Source: Palaemon carinicauda
Taxonomy: Eukaryota > Arthropoda > Malacostraca > Decapoda > Palaemonidae
NCBI RefSeq assembly: GCF_036898095.1
Contig: NC_090729.1
Coordinates: forward strand, 71,926,493-71,990,492
Direction of reading: 5' to 3'
DNA length: 64,000 nt
The notes beneath the pieces were generated by a model. The model was not told where the DNA came from. It was given only the letters and a program-made list of their open reading frames with translations, and searched no databases. Both the position numbers and the translations under genes were made by a program. This document shows, piece after piece, positions 21,061-30,352 of the stretch. Numbering within the stretch: the stretch's first letter is position 1; every line of letters begins with the position of its first letter.

Positions 21061-21814
21061 TTACGTGGCTAAAGTAGTAATGGTATGAATGGCATAACAT
21101 TCCAAGGCAAGGCTATATACAATTAAAAGGTAAGTAACCAACATGACAATGTAACAATGACATAACGTAGGTCTGGGGCTAAACAAAACCACCGAGGAGA
21201 GAGGCGTCGTGGTGAGAGTGGCAGGTAGGAGGGAGAAGGAAGAGAGTTGGACAAAAAGGAAGAAAGGCAAGATTATTGAGGGGACACTCCCGGCTGCAAT
21301 CGTAGGGAATTTAAGGGCCTGTAAATTCTTTAAGTAGTGGCATTTTAAAACCATAGGAGATTTCCAACCTGTATACTTCTTAAGGTCATCAAAATCCATG
21401 TTCTGGAAATAGTTGATGGAGGTTGCTACAGCCTGGATATCATGTGCATGTGGAAAAGATTCCGGGTTAGCTTGCTTGATGAAATAAATGATTTGCTGTC
21501 TGATGCCTTGGATGGAAATAGTACCTCCTTGTTCTCTGACAAACAAGGGGCCAGATGAGCGTGAGGCAGTCCTAGCTAAAAAGGCCCGAAGTGTAGCAAC
21601 TAGACACAGAGAAGCATCTTGGGGTAGAGGAATAATTTTCCAAGGGGACCACCTATTTTGTGGGTCCTCATTTTTGGCTAGGAAAGCTCTATCTGGAGAG
21701 AGTAGGACTTCTCCTGACAGGAGGAAATTTAGGTTTTCAGGATTACGGGAGAGAGCTGCTAATTCTGAGATTCTAGCACCTGAGGCCATAGCTGTAAGAA
21801 ACTGTAAGAAACAT
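21061..21814 (-). pseudogene. YR: A2 tyrosine recombinase, 3' part
   Basis: The minus-strand frame encodes ASGARISELAAL with the first catalytic Arg, then AHDIQAVATSIN where A1 has HDIRA, so the HxxR Arg is replaced by Gln. It ends with YTGWKSPMVLKCHYLKN, keeping the Tyr. After IAAGSV the frame runs on for about 70 residues not found in A1, so the original stop is lost. A 10-bp block, CTGTAAGAAA, is doubled next to B3 (about 21792-21811). With the His-x-x-Arg change and the two insertions the gene is dead. Confidence 0.88.
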
Positions 21815-22143
21815 GTTATTTTGATAATAAAATAAATTTTTGAATATACTTACCCGGTGATTATATAGCTGCAACTCTGTTGCCCGACAGACAACTCTAC
21901 GGTAAAAACTCGCCAGCGATCGCTACACAGGTTGCGGGTGTGCCCAACAGCGCCATCTGTCGTGCAGATACCCAGTACTCAATGTAAACAAAGACTCAAT
22001 TTTCTCCTCGTCCCACTGCGTCTCTATTGGGGAGGAAGGGAGGGTCCTTTAATTTATAATCACCGGGTAAGTATATTCAAAAATTTATTTATTATCAAAA
22101 TAACATTTTTCAATATTTAACTTAGCCAGTGATTATATAGCTG
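21815..22143 (-). repeat. B3 3' ITR and ICR
   Basis: From 21815 to about 22053 the sequence is the inverted copy of the B3 5' ITR and carries the palindrome AGCGATCGCT. At 22054-22143 the complements of both ends are joined (TATCAAAATAACA next to TTTTTCAATATTTAAC). Confidence 0.88.
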
Positions 22144-22542
22144 ATTCACACCCAGTGGGGTGGGTAGAGACCAGTAATATATGTTTACACTTTTATGAGC
22201 TAAGAGTTTTTATTTCATTTTAAGTTATCAAAATAACAAAAACAAAATAAATAGGTACCTGGTAAGGAAGCCGACTTGAACAATTACTCTGCCTTTTAAG
22301 TACGTCTTCCTTACGGAGCCTCGCGATCCTCTTAGGATGCTGATCGACCCCTAGGATCTGAAGTATCAAGGGTTGCAACCCATACAACAGGACCTCATCA
22401 AAACCCCTAATCTAGGCGCTCTCAAGAAATGACTTTGACCACCCGCCAAATCAACCAGGATGCGAAAGGCTTCTTAGCCTTCCGGACAACCCAAAAAACA
22501 ACAATAAAAACATTTCAAGAGAAAGATTAAAAGGGTATGGAA
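22144..22542 (-). other. B3 3' untranslated segment
   Basis: About 400 bases between the ICR and the YR stop, without a gene. It is closely similar to the matching segments of B4 (28787-29179) and B5 (46323-46708), with shared blocks such as GGTACCTGGTAAGGAAG and CCACCCGCCAAATCAAC. Confidence 0.6.
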
Positions 22543-23997
22543 TTAGGGAATTGTAGTGGTTGAGCCCTCACCAACTACTGCACTCGCTGCTACGAATGGT
22601 CCCAGTGTGTAGCAGTTCTTGTAAAGAGACTGGACATCTTTCAAGTAAAATGACGCGAACACTGACTTGCTTCTCCAATAGGTTGCATCCATTATACTTT
22701 GCAGAGATATATTTTGCTTAAAGGCCACGGAAGTTGTTACAGCTCTAACTTCGTGCGTCTTCACCTTAAGCAAAGTTCGGTCTTCCTCACTCAGATGTGA
22801 ATGAGCTTCTCGTATTAACAATCTGATAAAGTCTGACCAAGCATTCTTTGACAAAGGCAAGGATGGTTTCTTAACTGAACACCATAAAGCTTCAGATTGG
22901 CCTTGTAAAGGTTTAGTACGCTTTAAATAGAACTTAAGAGCTCTAACAGGGCATAAGACTCTTTCTAGTTCATTGCCTACGATCTCCGATAAGCTGGGAA
23001 TATCGAAAGATTTAGGCCAAGGCCGAGAAGGCAGCTCATTTTTGGCTAGAAAACCAAGTTGTAGCGAACAAGTGGCTTTTTCTGACGAAAATCCTATGTT
23101 CTTGCTGAAGGCATGAATCTCACTGACTCTTTTAGCCGAGGCTAAGCATACCAGGAAAAGAGTCTTAAGAGCGAGATCTTTCAGGGAGGCTGATTGTAAC
23201 GGCTCTAACCTGTCTGACATTAAGAATCTTAGTACCACGTCTAAATTCCATCCAGGGGTAGCCAAACGACGCTCCTTGGTGGTCTCAAAAGACTTAAGGA
23301 GGTCTTGCAGATCTTTATGTTTTGAAAGATCTAAGCCTCTATGCCGGAAGACCGATGCCAACATGCTTCTGTAGCCCTTGATAGTGGGAGCTGAAAGGGA
23401 TTGTCCTTTTCTCAGGTATAAGAGAAAAACAGCTATTTGAGCTACAGAGGTACTGGTCGAGGATACAGAAACTGACTTGCACCAGTCTCGGAAGACTTCC
23501 CACTTCGATTGGTAGACTCTAATGGAAGAAGCTCTCCTTGCTCTAGCAATCGCACTGGCTGCTTCCTTCGAAAAGCCTCTAGCTCTCGAGAGTCTTTCGG
23601 TAGTCTGAAGGCAGTGAGACGAAGAGCGGAGGCTTTGGAGTACCTTCTTTACGTGTGGCTGACGTAGAAGGTCTACCCTTAGAGGAAGACTACTGGGAAC
23701 GTCTACTAACCATCGAAATATCTCGGTGAACCATTCTCTCGCGGGCCAGAGGGAAGCAACTAACGTCAACCTTGTCCCTTCGTGAGAGGCGAACTTCTGC
23801 AGTACCTTGTTGACAATCTTGAACGGTGGGAATGCGTAGAGATCCAGATGTGACCAATCTAGGAGGAAAGCATCTATATGTATTGCTGCTGGGTCCGGGA
23901 CTGGAGAGCAATAGATTGGAAGCCTCTTGGTCAGCGAGGTTGCAAAGAGATCTATGGATGGTTTTACCCCAAGTGGCCCAAAGTCTCTTGCACACAT
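22543..23997 (-). CDS. YR: B3 fused frame: methyltransferase-like end of pol plus tyrosine recombinase
   Basis: This minus-strand frame of 484 codons first reads the methyltransferase-like tail of pol (SIDLFATSLTKRLPIYCSP, YAFPPFKIVNKVL) and then runs without a stop into YR (ERLSRARGFSKEAASAI). In B4 the two parts lie in different, overlapping frames. Near 23625 B3 is 2 bases shorter than B4 (GAGCGGAGG against GCGCGGGGAGG), which explains the fusion. The recombinase keeps LASAKRVSEI, THEVRAVTTSVAF, YWRSK and FASFYLKD, so all catalytic residues are present. The fusion is probably a decay event, but the recombinase could still be made if it starts internally. Confidence 0.75.
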   Translation of the reverse strand: MCARDFGPLGVKPSIDLFATSLTKRLPIYCSPVPDPAAIHIDAFLLDWSHLDLYAFPPFKIVNKVLQKFASHEGTRLTLVASLWPAREWFTEIFRWLVDVPSSLPLRVDLLRQPHVKKVLQSLRSSSHCLQTTERLSRARGFSKEAASAIARARRASSIRVYQSKWEVFRDWCKSVSVSSTSTSVAQIAVFLLYLRKGQSLSAPTIKGYRSMLASVFRHRGLDLSKHKDLQDLLKSFETTKERRLATPGWNLDVVLRFLMSDRLEPLQSASLKDLALKTLFLVCLASAKRVSEIHAFSKNIGFSSEKATCSLQLGFLAKNELPSRPWPKSFDIPSLSEIVGNELERVLCPVRALKFYLKRTKPLQGQSEALWCSVKKPSLPLSKNAWSDFIRLLIREAHSHLSEEDRTLLKVKTHEVRAVTTSVAFKQNISLQSIMDATYWRSKSVFASFYLKDVQSLYKNCYTLGPFVAASAVVGEGSTTTIP

Positions 23998-24690
23998 CCT
24001 TGTGGAGGGTCCATTCGGTTGGAATTACTTGCCCTTTCCGACTGAGACAATCTGCTATGACGTTCAAGTCGCCTTGGATGAACCTCGTTACTAGGGAGAT
24101 GTCTTGACCTTTTGACCAGATGAGCAGGTCCCTTGCGATCTCGTACAACGTCAGTGAGTGGGTACCTCCTTGTTTGGAGATGTACACCAAGGCTGTGGTG
24201 ATGTCCGAGTTAACTTCCACCACTTTGCCTCGAAGGAGAGACTTGAAGCTTTTCAAGGCCAGATGTACTGCCAACAGCTCCTTGCAGTTGATATGCATGC
24301 TCCTCTGACTCGAGTTCCACAGTCCTGAGCATTCCCGACCGTCTAGTGTCGCGCCCTAGCCCAAGTCCGATGCGTCCGAGAAGAGAACGTGGTTGGGAGT
24401 CTGAACAGCCAGGGGAAGACCCTCTCTTAGGTTGATATTGTCCTTCCACCAAGTCAGACAAGACTTTATCTTTTCGGAAACCGGGATCGAGACCGCTTCT
24501 AGCGTCTTGTCCTTTTTCCAGTGAAAAGCTAGATGGTATTGAAGAGGACGGAGGTGTAGTCTTCCTAGTGACACAAATTGTTCCACGGATGACAGTGTCC
24601 CTACCAGACTCATCCACAGCCTGACTGAGCAGCGTTCCTTCTTCAGCATCTTCTGGATGGATAGCAGGGCTTGATCTATTCTGGGGGCTG
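23690..24690 (-). pseudogene. pol: B3 pol remnant: RNase H and C-terminal RT
   Basis: The minus strand shows the end of RT (SVRLWMSLVGTLSSVEQF), then RNase H with VLFSDASDLG, MHINCKELLAVHLAL, EVNSDITTAL and VIADCLSRKG. A TAG replaces the Trp codon after SDASDLG, and frame breaks follow. All RT motifs including YLDD are missing, because the sequence jumps from the RT C-terminus to gag-like sequence near 24690. Confidence 0.82.
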
Positions 24691-26916
24691 ATCGTCTTGT
24701 TGTTCAGCAACGTCCTCATCAGAGGGTTCCTCATCCGAAAACTGATGAGGAAACGGCAACGGAGTGGGCAACGTCTGGCTCACTGAGTCCGGTCGCACTG
24801 GTGGATGCGTGATGGAGCCGGACGCAACATCATGGAACTGCTGCACAGTCTGTTAACTGTCAACAACCATGGGTGCGCGAGGAAGCACAGCGTCAACCCG
24901 AGACTGTCTAGACCGTCTGGGTTGTGCAGTCAACACCCTACCGGGTTGCTGAGGTTGACGCACTGCGTCAAAACAAGTCACCTCTGCTGGTTGTTGAACG
25001 TCCTGAACGTCAACAACCACCTCCGATCATCGCTTAACGTCAACGTGCGGCTGGCAACCCACACTGGGTCGCATCGGTGGAGGAACCACCTCAACTGGCA
25101 GACGCGAGTAGGTTACCTCAGCGTCAACAGGGCGCACAACCGACCGGTAGGAAGGTTGTTGGCCAGAAGGTTCGGTAGCAACCTTCTCCGCATTAAAGTC
25201 CTCTATCAAGGACGCAAGCTTGGACTGCATGTCTTGCAGCAAAGCCCATTTAGGGTCTACGGGAGCAGGTGTGGCAACAGACGGGGTTAGCGACTGAAGC
25301 GGTACCGTTTACCATCCCTGAAAGCCTTGTTATGCGTGACATAATTGTACAGCAAAACTTCAAAGGCTCGATAACAGCTGTGAAGTTGACCTGTAAACAA
25401 CTTGGAGCGTCTCCTGGCCAGGCGCCAGGGAGAGACTACGAGAATTGAGACGTCTATCTGGGCAGAGGCATGAACTCCCAAGCCGAGAACTTCTCTCGTG
25501 TCATATCAGACTCTCGCTCTATAAACCAGTTTAAAAGAAGGGAAAGCAAAGGCTGTATCCCCCAAACTCCTCCTGGTGAAAAACCAGTCGCCTAGCCAAC
25601 GTAAAGCTCTCTAGGAGAGCGAGAGAGCACTAGCTTAAAAACAACGGCTTCGAAGTAGCTAGGCCTAGTGTAAGCTCTGACGTTTAGGCGAACGAGGAGC
25701 AGCAGTTACAAAAAGATCCGGACAAAGATCCTTAAAAAAATCATCATGATTTAATTAAAGTCCATAGGAGGCTAAGCAGCTTTAGGCTCCTCTCCATCTG
25801 ACAGAGTCCTCAAGGGAATATCAGTAGTAGGGGGAACAGCAACTTCCTCATCTACAGGAACCTTGTCCGATAAAAGCTGAGTCTCAAGCAAGGGAGAGAC
25901 CTACCGTGGTGGCAATGCTTTACAAGCAGAGTCCACACTCACTGGTGCATTAGTAGCGGACCAGAACGCAATGTCATGTAACTGCTTGACAGTCTGTGAA
26001 CTGTCAACAACTGAACTGTCAACCACAACAGGTGCGTGAGGACGCACAGCGTCCACTCGAGACTGCTTTGACTGCCTAGACTGAGCAGTCAAAACAACTC
26101 TAGAATGCGGAGGTTGACGCACAGCGTCAAAACAAGTCAACTCCGATTGTTAGTGAACGTCTTGAACGTCAACAGGAGCATCAGCAAGTGGCCTAACGTC
26201 CAAATGCGGCTGAAAAACCACACGAGACCGCATCGAGTGTGGTTCTAAACAACCTGACTGACGTGACTAAGCTACGCCAACGTCAACAGTAAGCACAAAG
26301 GAACGTTAGGTTGGCTGAAAGCCAGGATATCGATGAGATAAACGGCTAGACTCAACGGACTAATCGGCAGAATAGTCTTCCATAAGGGAGGCAAGCATAT
26401 ACTGCATATCTTGCCATACAACCCATTAAGGATCAACGGAAATGGTTGTGGTAAGAGACGAGGGTAACGTCTGTGACCGCAACACTTTGCCTACAAAAAA
26501 AGACTCTCGGAGTCTGTGTTACGCTTTTGTTAGGCGGCGAGCAGTTATCCGATGACTGCATAGGGTCAGAGCTGTCCTAATGGTTGTAACCAGGACGCTG
26601 GACCTGTCCTGAAAGGACTGACTTTCGCTTAAGGGCTTCGAAACCTTGTGACAGGTTTCTTATGCGAAAAGCCTTCGGATGACGAGGAGAAACAACGTCT
26701 CTCTCGTCTTATGGTAGGGGAGATCTTGGTAAGATACACCCGATACCATAGAGGGAAAACGTCTGTTCGTTGGTCAAGGCCTCTCGAACCCATAAGTCGT
26801 TTGACATTACTTCTCCCCTGAGCTTGGGAGCATGTAAGAGGTCCCGGACTAGGTGAACGACAGGCACGAACAGACGAACCCTCGGACGCAACACTGTAAC
26901 ACTTTGCGCATATCAC
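24691..26916 (-). pseudogene. gag: B3 gag remnant, partly duplicated
   Basis: Two gag segments with the same kind of content follow each other: 24691-25290 and 25291-26916. Both hold the VDV-coding ACGTCAAC repeats and blocks such as MLQDMQSKLASLIEDF (25242 on the minus strand) and LTAQSRQSKQSRVDAVRP. B4 has this part once. The duplication and the RT deletion meet at about 24690, suggesting one rearrangement. Stops are frequent. Confidence 0.65.
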
Positions 26917-27932
26917 TTTATCACTTCGATTTTCTATTTTGCACTTATTTCACTGAAATCGAAACTTTTACTGATTTCTACCTGAAACACGCAATTCTAC
27001 CCTTCATTAAAAGGTAGTAATTGCGAAATCAGTCGTATAATGCAAGCTCATTAATACCAGCAAAAAACAGAAAACATATTTTAAGATAAAAAAATCAGTG
27101 GCTGGGAAAGAGACTAAACACTAGTTCATATAACTACGTTTTCAATCTCTCACCGCACATAGCCTGGGGACGAGAATAAAAAACTAAACGTTTTATCCTT
27201 CCTCCCCGTACAGCGACTAGGGACGAGAGTAACTCGAGAACAACGTTACCCGCTTGAACGGAACGTTTTCTCTCCTCTCTCTCCCTCCGTCTCTATCTCT
27301 CTCTCTCTTTCTCTCTTGATTTCGCACCTAAGAGAAGAGCCCAATTATATTTCGTCAAAAAAACATGTTATTTGACTAAAGGAAAAAACTGAAAGGTTTT
27401 TCAAATAAAAAGTTCCTTTAAAATAGAATTTAAAACATTTAAGCTAAGAAAGAATGAACAAAACGTCAGAATCGATTTACTCTTACTGCAAAGCGAAACC
27501 GTGATACACTCTCTCTCTATCGTAACGATAGAGCGCATGTTGAACGTCCTGAACGTCAACAACTGCGTAGCATAAATAAACTAAACGTTAGTTCATCTTT
27601 GAAAACAGTACGAAGACTATCAAAGAAATTCTTTCATAAAATATTACATTTAAAAAGTTTTAAATCCTTAGCTCTTTAAAAGCTAATTACGATATAAAGG
27701 GCTGAACGTTGATTAATTTCGGTTTCCAAGTTAGGACCGCCTACTCTCAGGAAAGGTCTAAATAAACAAAACATTAAAATTATTTTTATATGTTTATAAT
27801 AAATGGAAAGTTAATCGAAGAGGCCTAATAAAGGCGGAGAGATATAAAATATACAGTATAGAGGAAAATCTATAACGTGATATAATTACTAAAAGCCTAA
27901 ACACACTTCCGTCTAAGGGAAGGGTCGGCCAT
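26917..27932 (-). other. B3 5' region between gag start and gag body
   Basis: About 1 kb, AT-rich, with no coding frame. On the minus strand an ATG at 27932 starts MADPSLRRKC, the lineage B gag start, and stops within a few codons. B4 has the zinc-binding head here instead. The segment contains a pyrimidine or CT-type simple repeat near 27270-27320. Confidence 0.5.
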
Positions 27933-28129
27933 TTAAAAGTGAAAGAAAGTCCATACTCTCTTTGTCACCATAATTAAATCTATCCAAAACGAGTTCAAGA
28001 TTTAAGATGAAGATAAAACACCTGCATAGCGAAAGCTCAAAACTAGAATAAAGTACTTCACCAATTAGTTGTGAAAAAACTCCATTTTAGCAACAGCGAG
28101 TAAGTACGTCTTGTCGATAGCTCGACAGA

Positions 28130-28302
28130 GAGAAAATTGAGTCTTTGTTTACATTGAGTACTGGGTTTCTGCACGACAGATGGCGCTGTTGGGCACACCC
28201 GCAACCTGTGTAGCGATCGCTGGCGAGTTTTTACCGTAGAGTTGTCTGTCGGGCAACAGAGTTGCAGCTATATAATCACCGGCTAAGTTAAATATTGAAA
28301 AA
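28130..28302 (-). repeat. B3 5' inverted terminal repeat
   Basis: The arm is the inverted copy of about 21850-22015 and carries AGCGATCGCT and ATGGCGCTGTTGGGCACACC. It ends CAATATTTAAC (complement) next to the A2 YR sequence. Confidence 0.85.
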
Positions 28303-28455
28303 AGGTCTTTCTAACAAGCGAGATGTAGGAGCAGGATTCGTTATCGGTGTCTGAAGCGAGATGTAGGACATCGGTCAGAAACCAGGACACCTTTTGTGGA
28401 CGAACAGAAGGTCTGAGCCTAGCACAGGCTTTTGGAATGGATGAAAAATAGGAAT
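28303..28455 (-). pseudogene. YR: A2 tyrosine recombinase, middle fragment between B3 and B4
   Basis: These 153 bases are the only piece of A2 left between two inserted elements. Read on the minus strand they give IPKACARLRPSVRP and VLHLASDTDNESCSY, matching A1 YR on both sides of the PB1 site. This shows that B3 and B4 are insertions in A2 and not tandem copies. Confidence 0.88.
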
Positions 28456-28786
28456 ATGATATTTTGATTATAAAATAAATTTTTGAATATACTTACCCGG
28501 TGAATATATAATAGCTGACGTCTCCGGCGGCTCGACAGAAAAACACAAAAACTCGCGAGCGATCGCTATGAAGGTTGCGGGTGTGCCCACCAGCGCCAAC
28601 TATCGGCCAGATACCGCATATACATGTAAACAGCTCCAGTTCTTCTCATCCCACTGGGTCTCCATCGGGGAGGAAGGGGGGGCCTTTAATTTATATATTC
28701 ACCGGGTAAGTATATTCAAAAATTTATTTTATAATCAAAATATCATTTTTAAATATTTAACTTAGCCGGTGAATATATAATAGCTG
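28456..28786 (-). repeat. B4 3' ITR and ICR
   Basis: The ITR (28456-28690) carries GAGCGATCGCTATGAAGG. The ICR (28691-28786) joins TCAAAATATCAT to TTTTAAATATTTAAC, the complements of the right and left ends. Confidence 0.88.
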
Positions 28787-29179
28787 ATTCACACCCATGG
28801 TGGTGGGTAGAGACCAGAATTAATAAAGTTTACAGCATATATGCTTAGAGTTTTTGACAGTTATATCATAACAAAACCCAAATATATATAGGTACCTGGT
28901 AAGGAAGTTGACTTAAACGACTACTCTGCCTTGTTAGTCTGTCTTCCTCACGAAGCCCAGCGATCCTCTTAGGATGCTGAAAGACTCCCAGGAGCTGAAG
29001 TATCAAGGGCTGCAACCTATACAACAGGACCTCATCAAACCCCTAATCTGGGCGCTCTCAAGAAATGACATTTGACCACCCGCCAAATCAACCAGGATGC
29101 GAAAGGCTTCTTAGCCTTCCGTACAACCCAAAAACAAGATTAAAAACATTTCAAGAGACAGATTAAAAGGATATTGGAA
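28787..29179 (-). other. B4 3' untranslated segment
   Basis: About 390 bases between ICR and YR stop, homologous to the same segment of B3 and B5. No coding frame is seen. Confidence 0.6.
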
Positions 29180-30352
29180 TTAAGGGAATGTAGTGGTAGA
29201 ACCCTCACCCACTACTGCACTCGCTGCAACGAATGGACCCAGTGTGTAGCAGTCCTCGTAAGGAGTCTGGACATCTTTTAAGTAAAATGACGCGAATACC
29301 GACTTGCTTCTCCAAAAGGTCCCGTCCATAATACTTTGCAGGGATCTATTTTGCTTAAAGGCCACGGAAGTTGCTATAGCTCTTACTTCGTGCGTCTTAA
29401 CCTTAAGCAAGCATCGGTCTTTTTCATTCAAGTGAGAATGAGCCTCTCGGATTAAAAATCTGATAAAATATGACAAAGCATTCTTTGACATAGGCAATGA
29501 TGGTTTCTTAACTGAGCACCATAATGCCTCAGATCCACCTCGTAAGGACTTAGTACGAGCTAAGTAGAACTTAAGAGCTCTAACTGGACAGAGCACTCTT
29601 TCAAGTTCGTTGCCTACGATCTCTGACAGGCAAGGTATATCAAAAGACTTAGGCCAAGGACGAGAAGGCAGTTCATTTTTGGCCAGGAAACCAAGTTGAA
29701 GCGAACATGTGGCTTTTTCTGTAGAAAAGCCGATGTTCTTACTGAAGGCATGAATTTCACTGACCCTTTTAGCCGAAGCCAAGCACACTAGGAAAAGCGT
29801 CTTGAGGGTGAGATCCTTCAGGGAGGCTGAATGTAATGGCTCAAACCTGTCTGACATGAGGAACCTTAGGACCACGTCTAAGTTCCATCCAGGAGTTACC
29901 AAACGACGTTCCTTAGAGGTCTCGAAAGACTTAAGGAGATCTTGGAGATCTTTATTGTTGGAAAGATCTAAGCCTCTATGTCGAAAGACCGAAGCCAACA
30001 TGCTCCTGTAGCCCTTAATAGTGGGAGCTGAGAGGGAGCGAACATTTCTCAGATGTAAAAGAAAATCTGCGATTTGGGCTACAGAGGTACTGGAAGAGGA
30101 CACAGATGTTGACTTGCACCAGTCTCGAAACACTTCCCACTTTAACTGGTATACTCTGATGGTAGAAGCTCTCCAAGCTCTCGCAATCGCACTGGCTGCC
30201 TCCTTCGAAAAGCCTCGAGCTCTTGAGAGTCTTTCGATAGTCTGAAGGCAGTCAGACGAAGCGCGGGGAGGCTTTGATGGACATTCTTTACGTGGGGCTG
30301 ACGTAACAGATCTACCCTTAGAGGAAGACTTCTTGGAAAGTCTACCAGCCAT
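29180..30352 (-). CDS. YR: B4 tyrosine recombinase
   Basis: The frame of 390 codons starts at an ATG (30352) inside the end of pol and overlaps it by about 210 bases in another frame. It has an N-terminal core-binding part (residues about 35-150: RVYQLKWEVFRDWCK, APTIKGYRSMLASVFRHRG) and a catalytic part with R196 (LASAKRVSEI), H321 and R324 (THEVRAIATSVAF), W347 (FWRSK) and the nucleophile Y357 (FASFYLKD). All residues expected of a tyrosine recombinase are present and there is no stop. In DIRS elements this enzyme integrates the circular DNA without target duplication. The frame extends far upstream, but that part is a shadow of pol. Confidence 0.92.
   Translation of the reverse strand: MAGRLSKKSSSKGRSVTSAPRKECPSKPPRASSDCLQTIERLSRARGFSKEAASAIARAWRASTIRVYQLKWEVFRDWCKSTSVSSSSTSVAQIADFLLHLRNVRSLSAPTIKGYRSMLASVFRHRGLDLSNNKDLQDLLKSFETSKERRLVTPGWNLDVVLRFLMSDRFEPLHSASLKDLTLKTLFLVCLASAKRVSEIHAFSKNIGFSTEKATCSLQLGFLAKNELPSRPWPKSFDIPCLSEIVGNELERVLCPVRALKFYLARTKSLRGGSEALWCSVKKPSLPMSKNALSYFIRFLIREAHSHLNEKDRCLLKVKTHEVRAIATSVAFKQNRSLQSIMDGTFWRSKSVFASFYLKDVQTPYEDCYTLGPFVAASAVVGEGSTTTFP

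Larger units (their letters stand above)
21815..28302 (-). mobile_element. B3: DIRS-type retrotransposon, lineage B, internally rearranged
   Basis: The 5' ITR is at 28130-28302 and the 3' ITR at 21815-22053, inverted copies of each other, with the ICR at 22054-22143. The order on the minus strand is gag pieces, a pol with most of RT missing, and a YR. The circle junction predicted by the ICR is GAAAAATGTTATTTTG. It is inserted in the A2 YR gene in the same orientation as A2, 153 bp from B4. Ends are complete but gag and RT are not, so it depends on proteins in trans. Confidence 0.88.

Noticed and set aside
19000..21100. Several long open frames on both strands through the 24-bp array and the N tract
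   Set aside because: The unit length is a multiple of three and the unit has no stop in most frames, so all frames stay open; N is read as unknown residue. No start context, domain or homology supports a gene.
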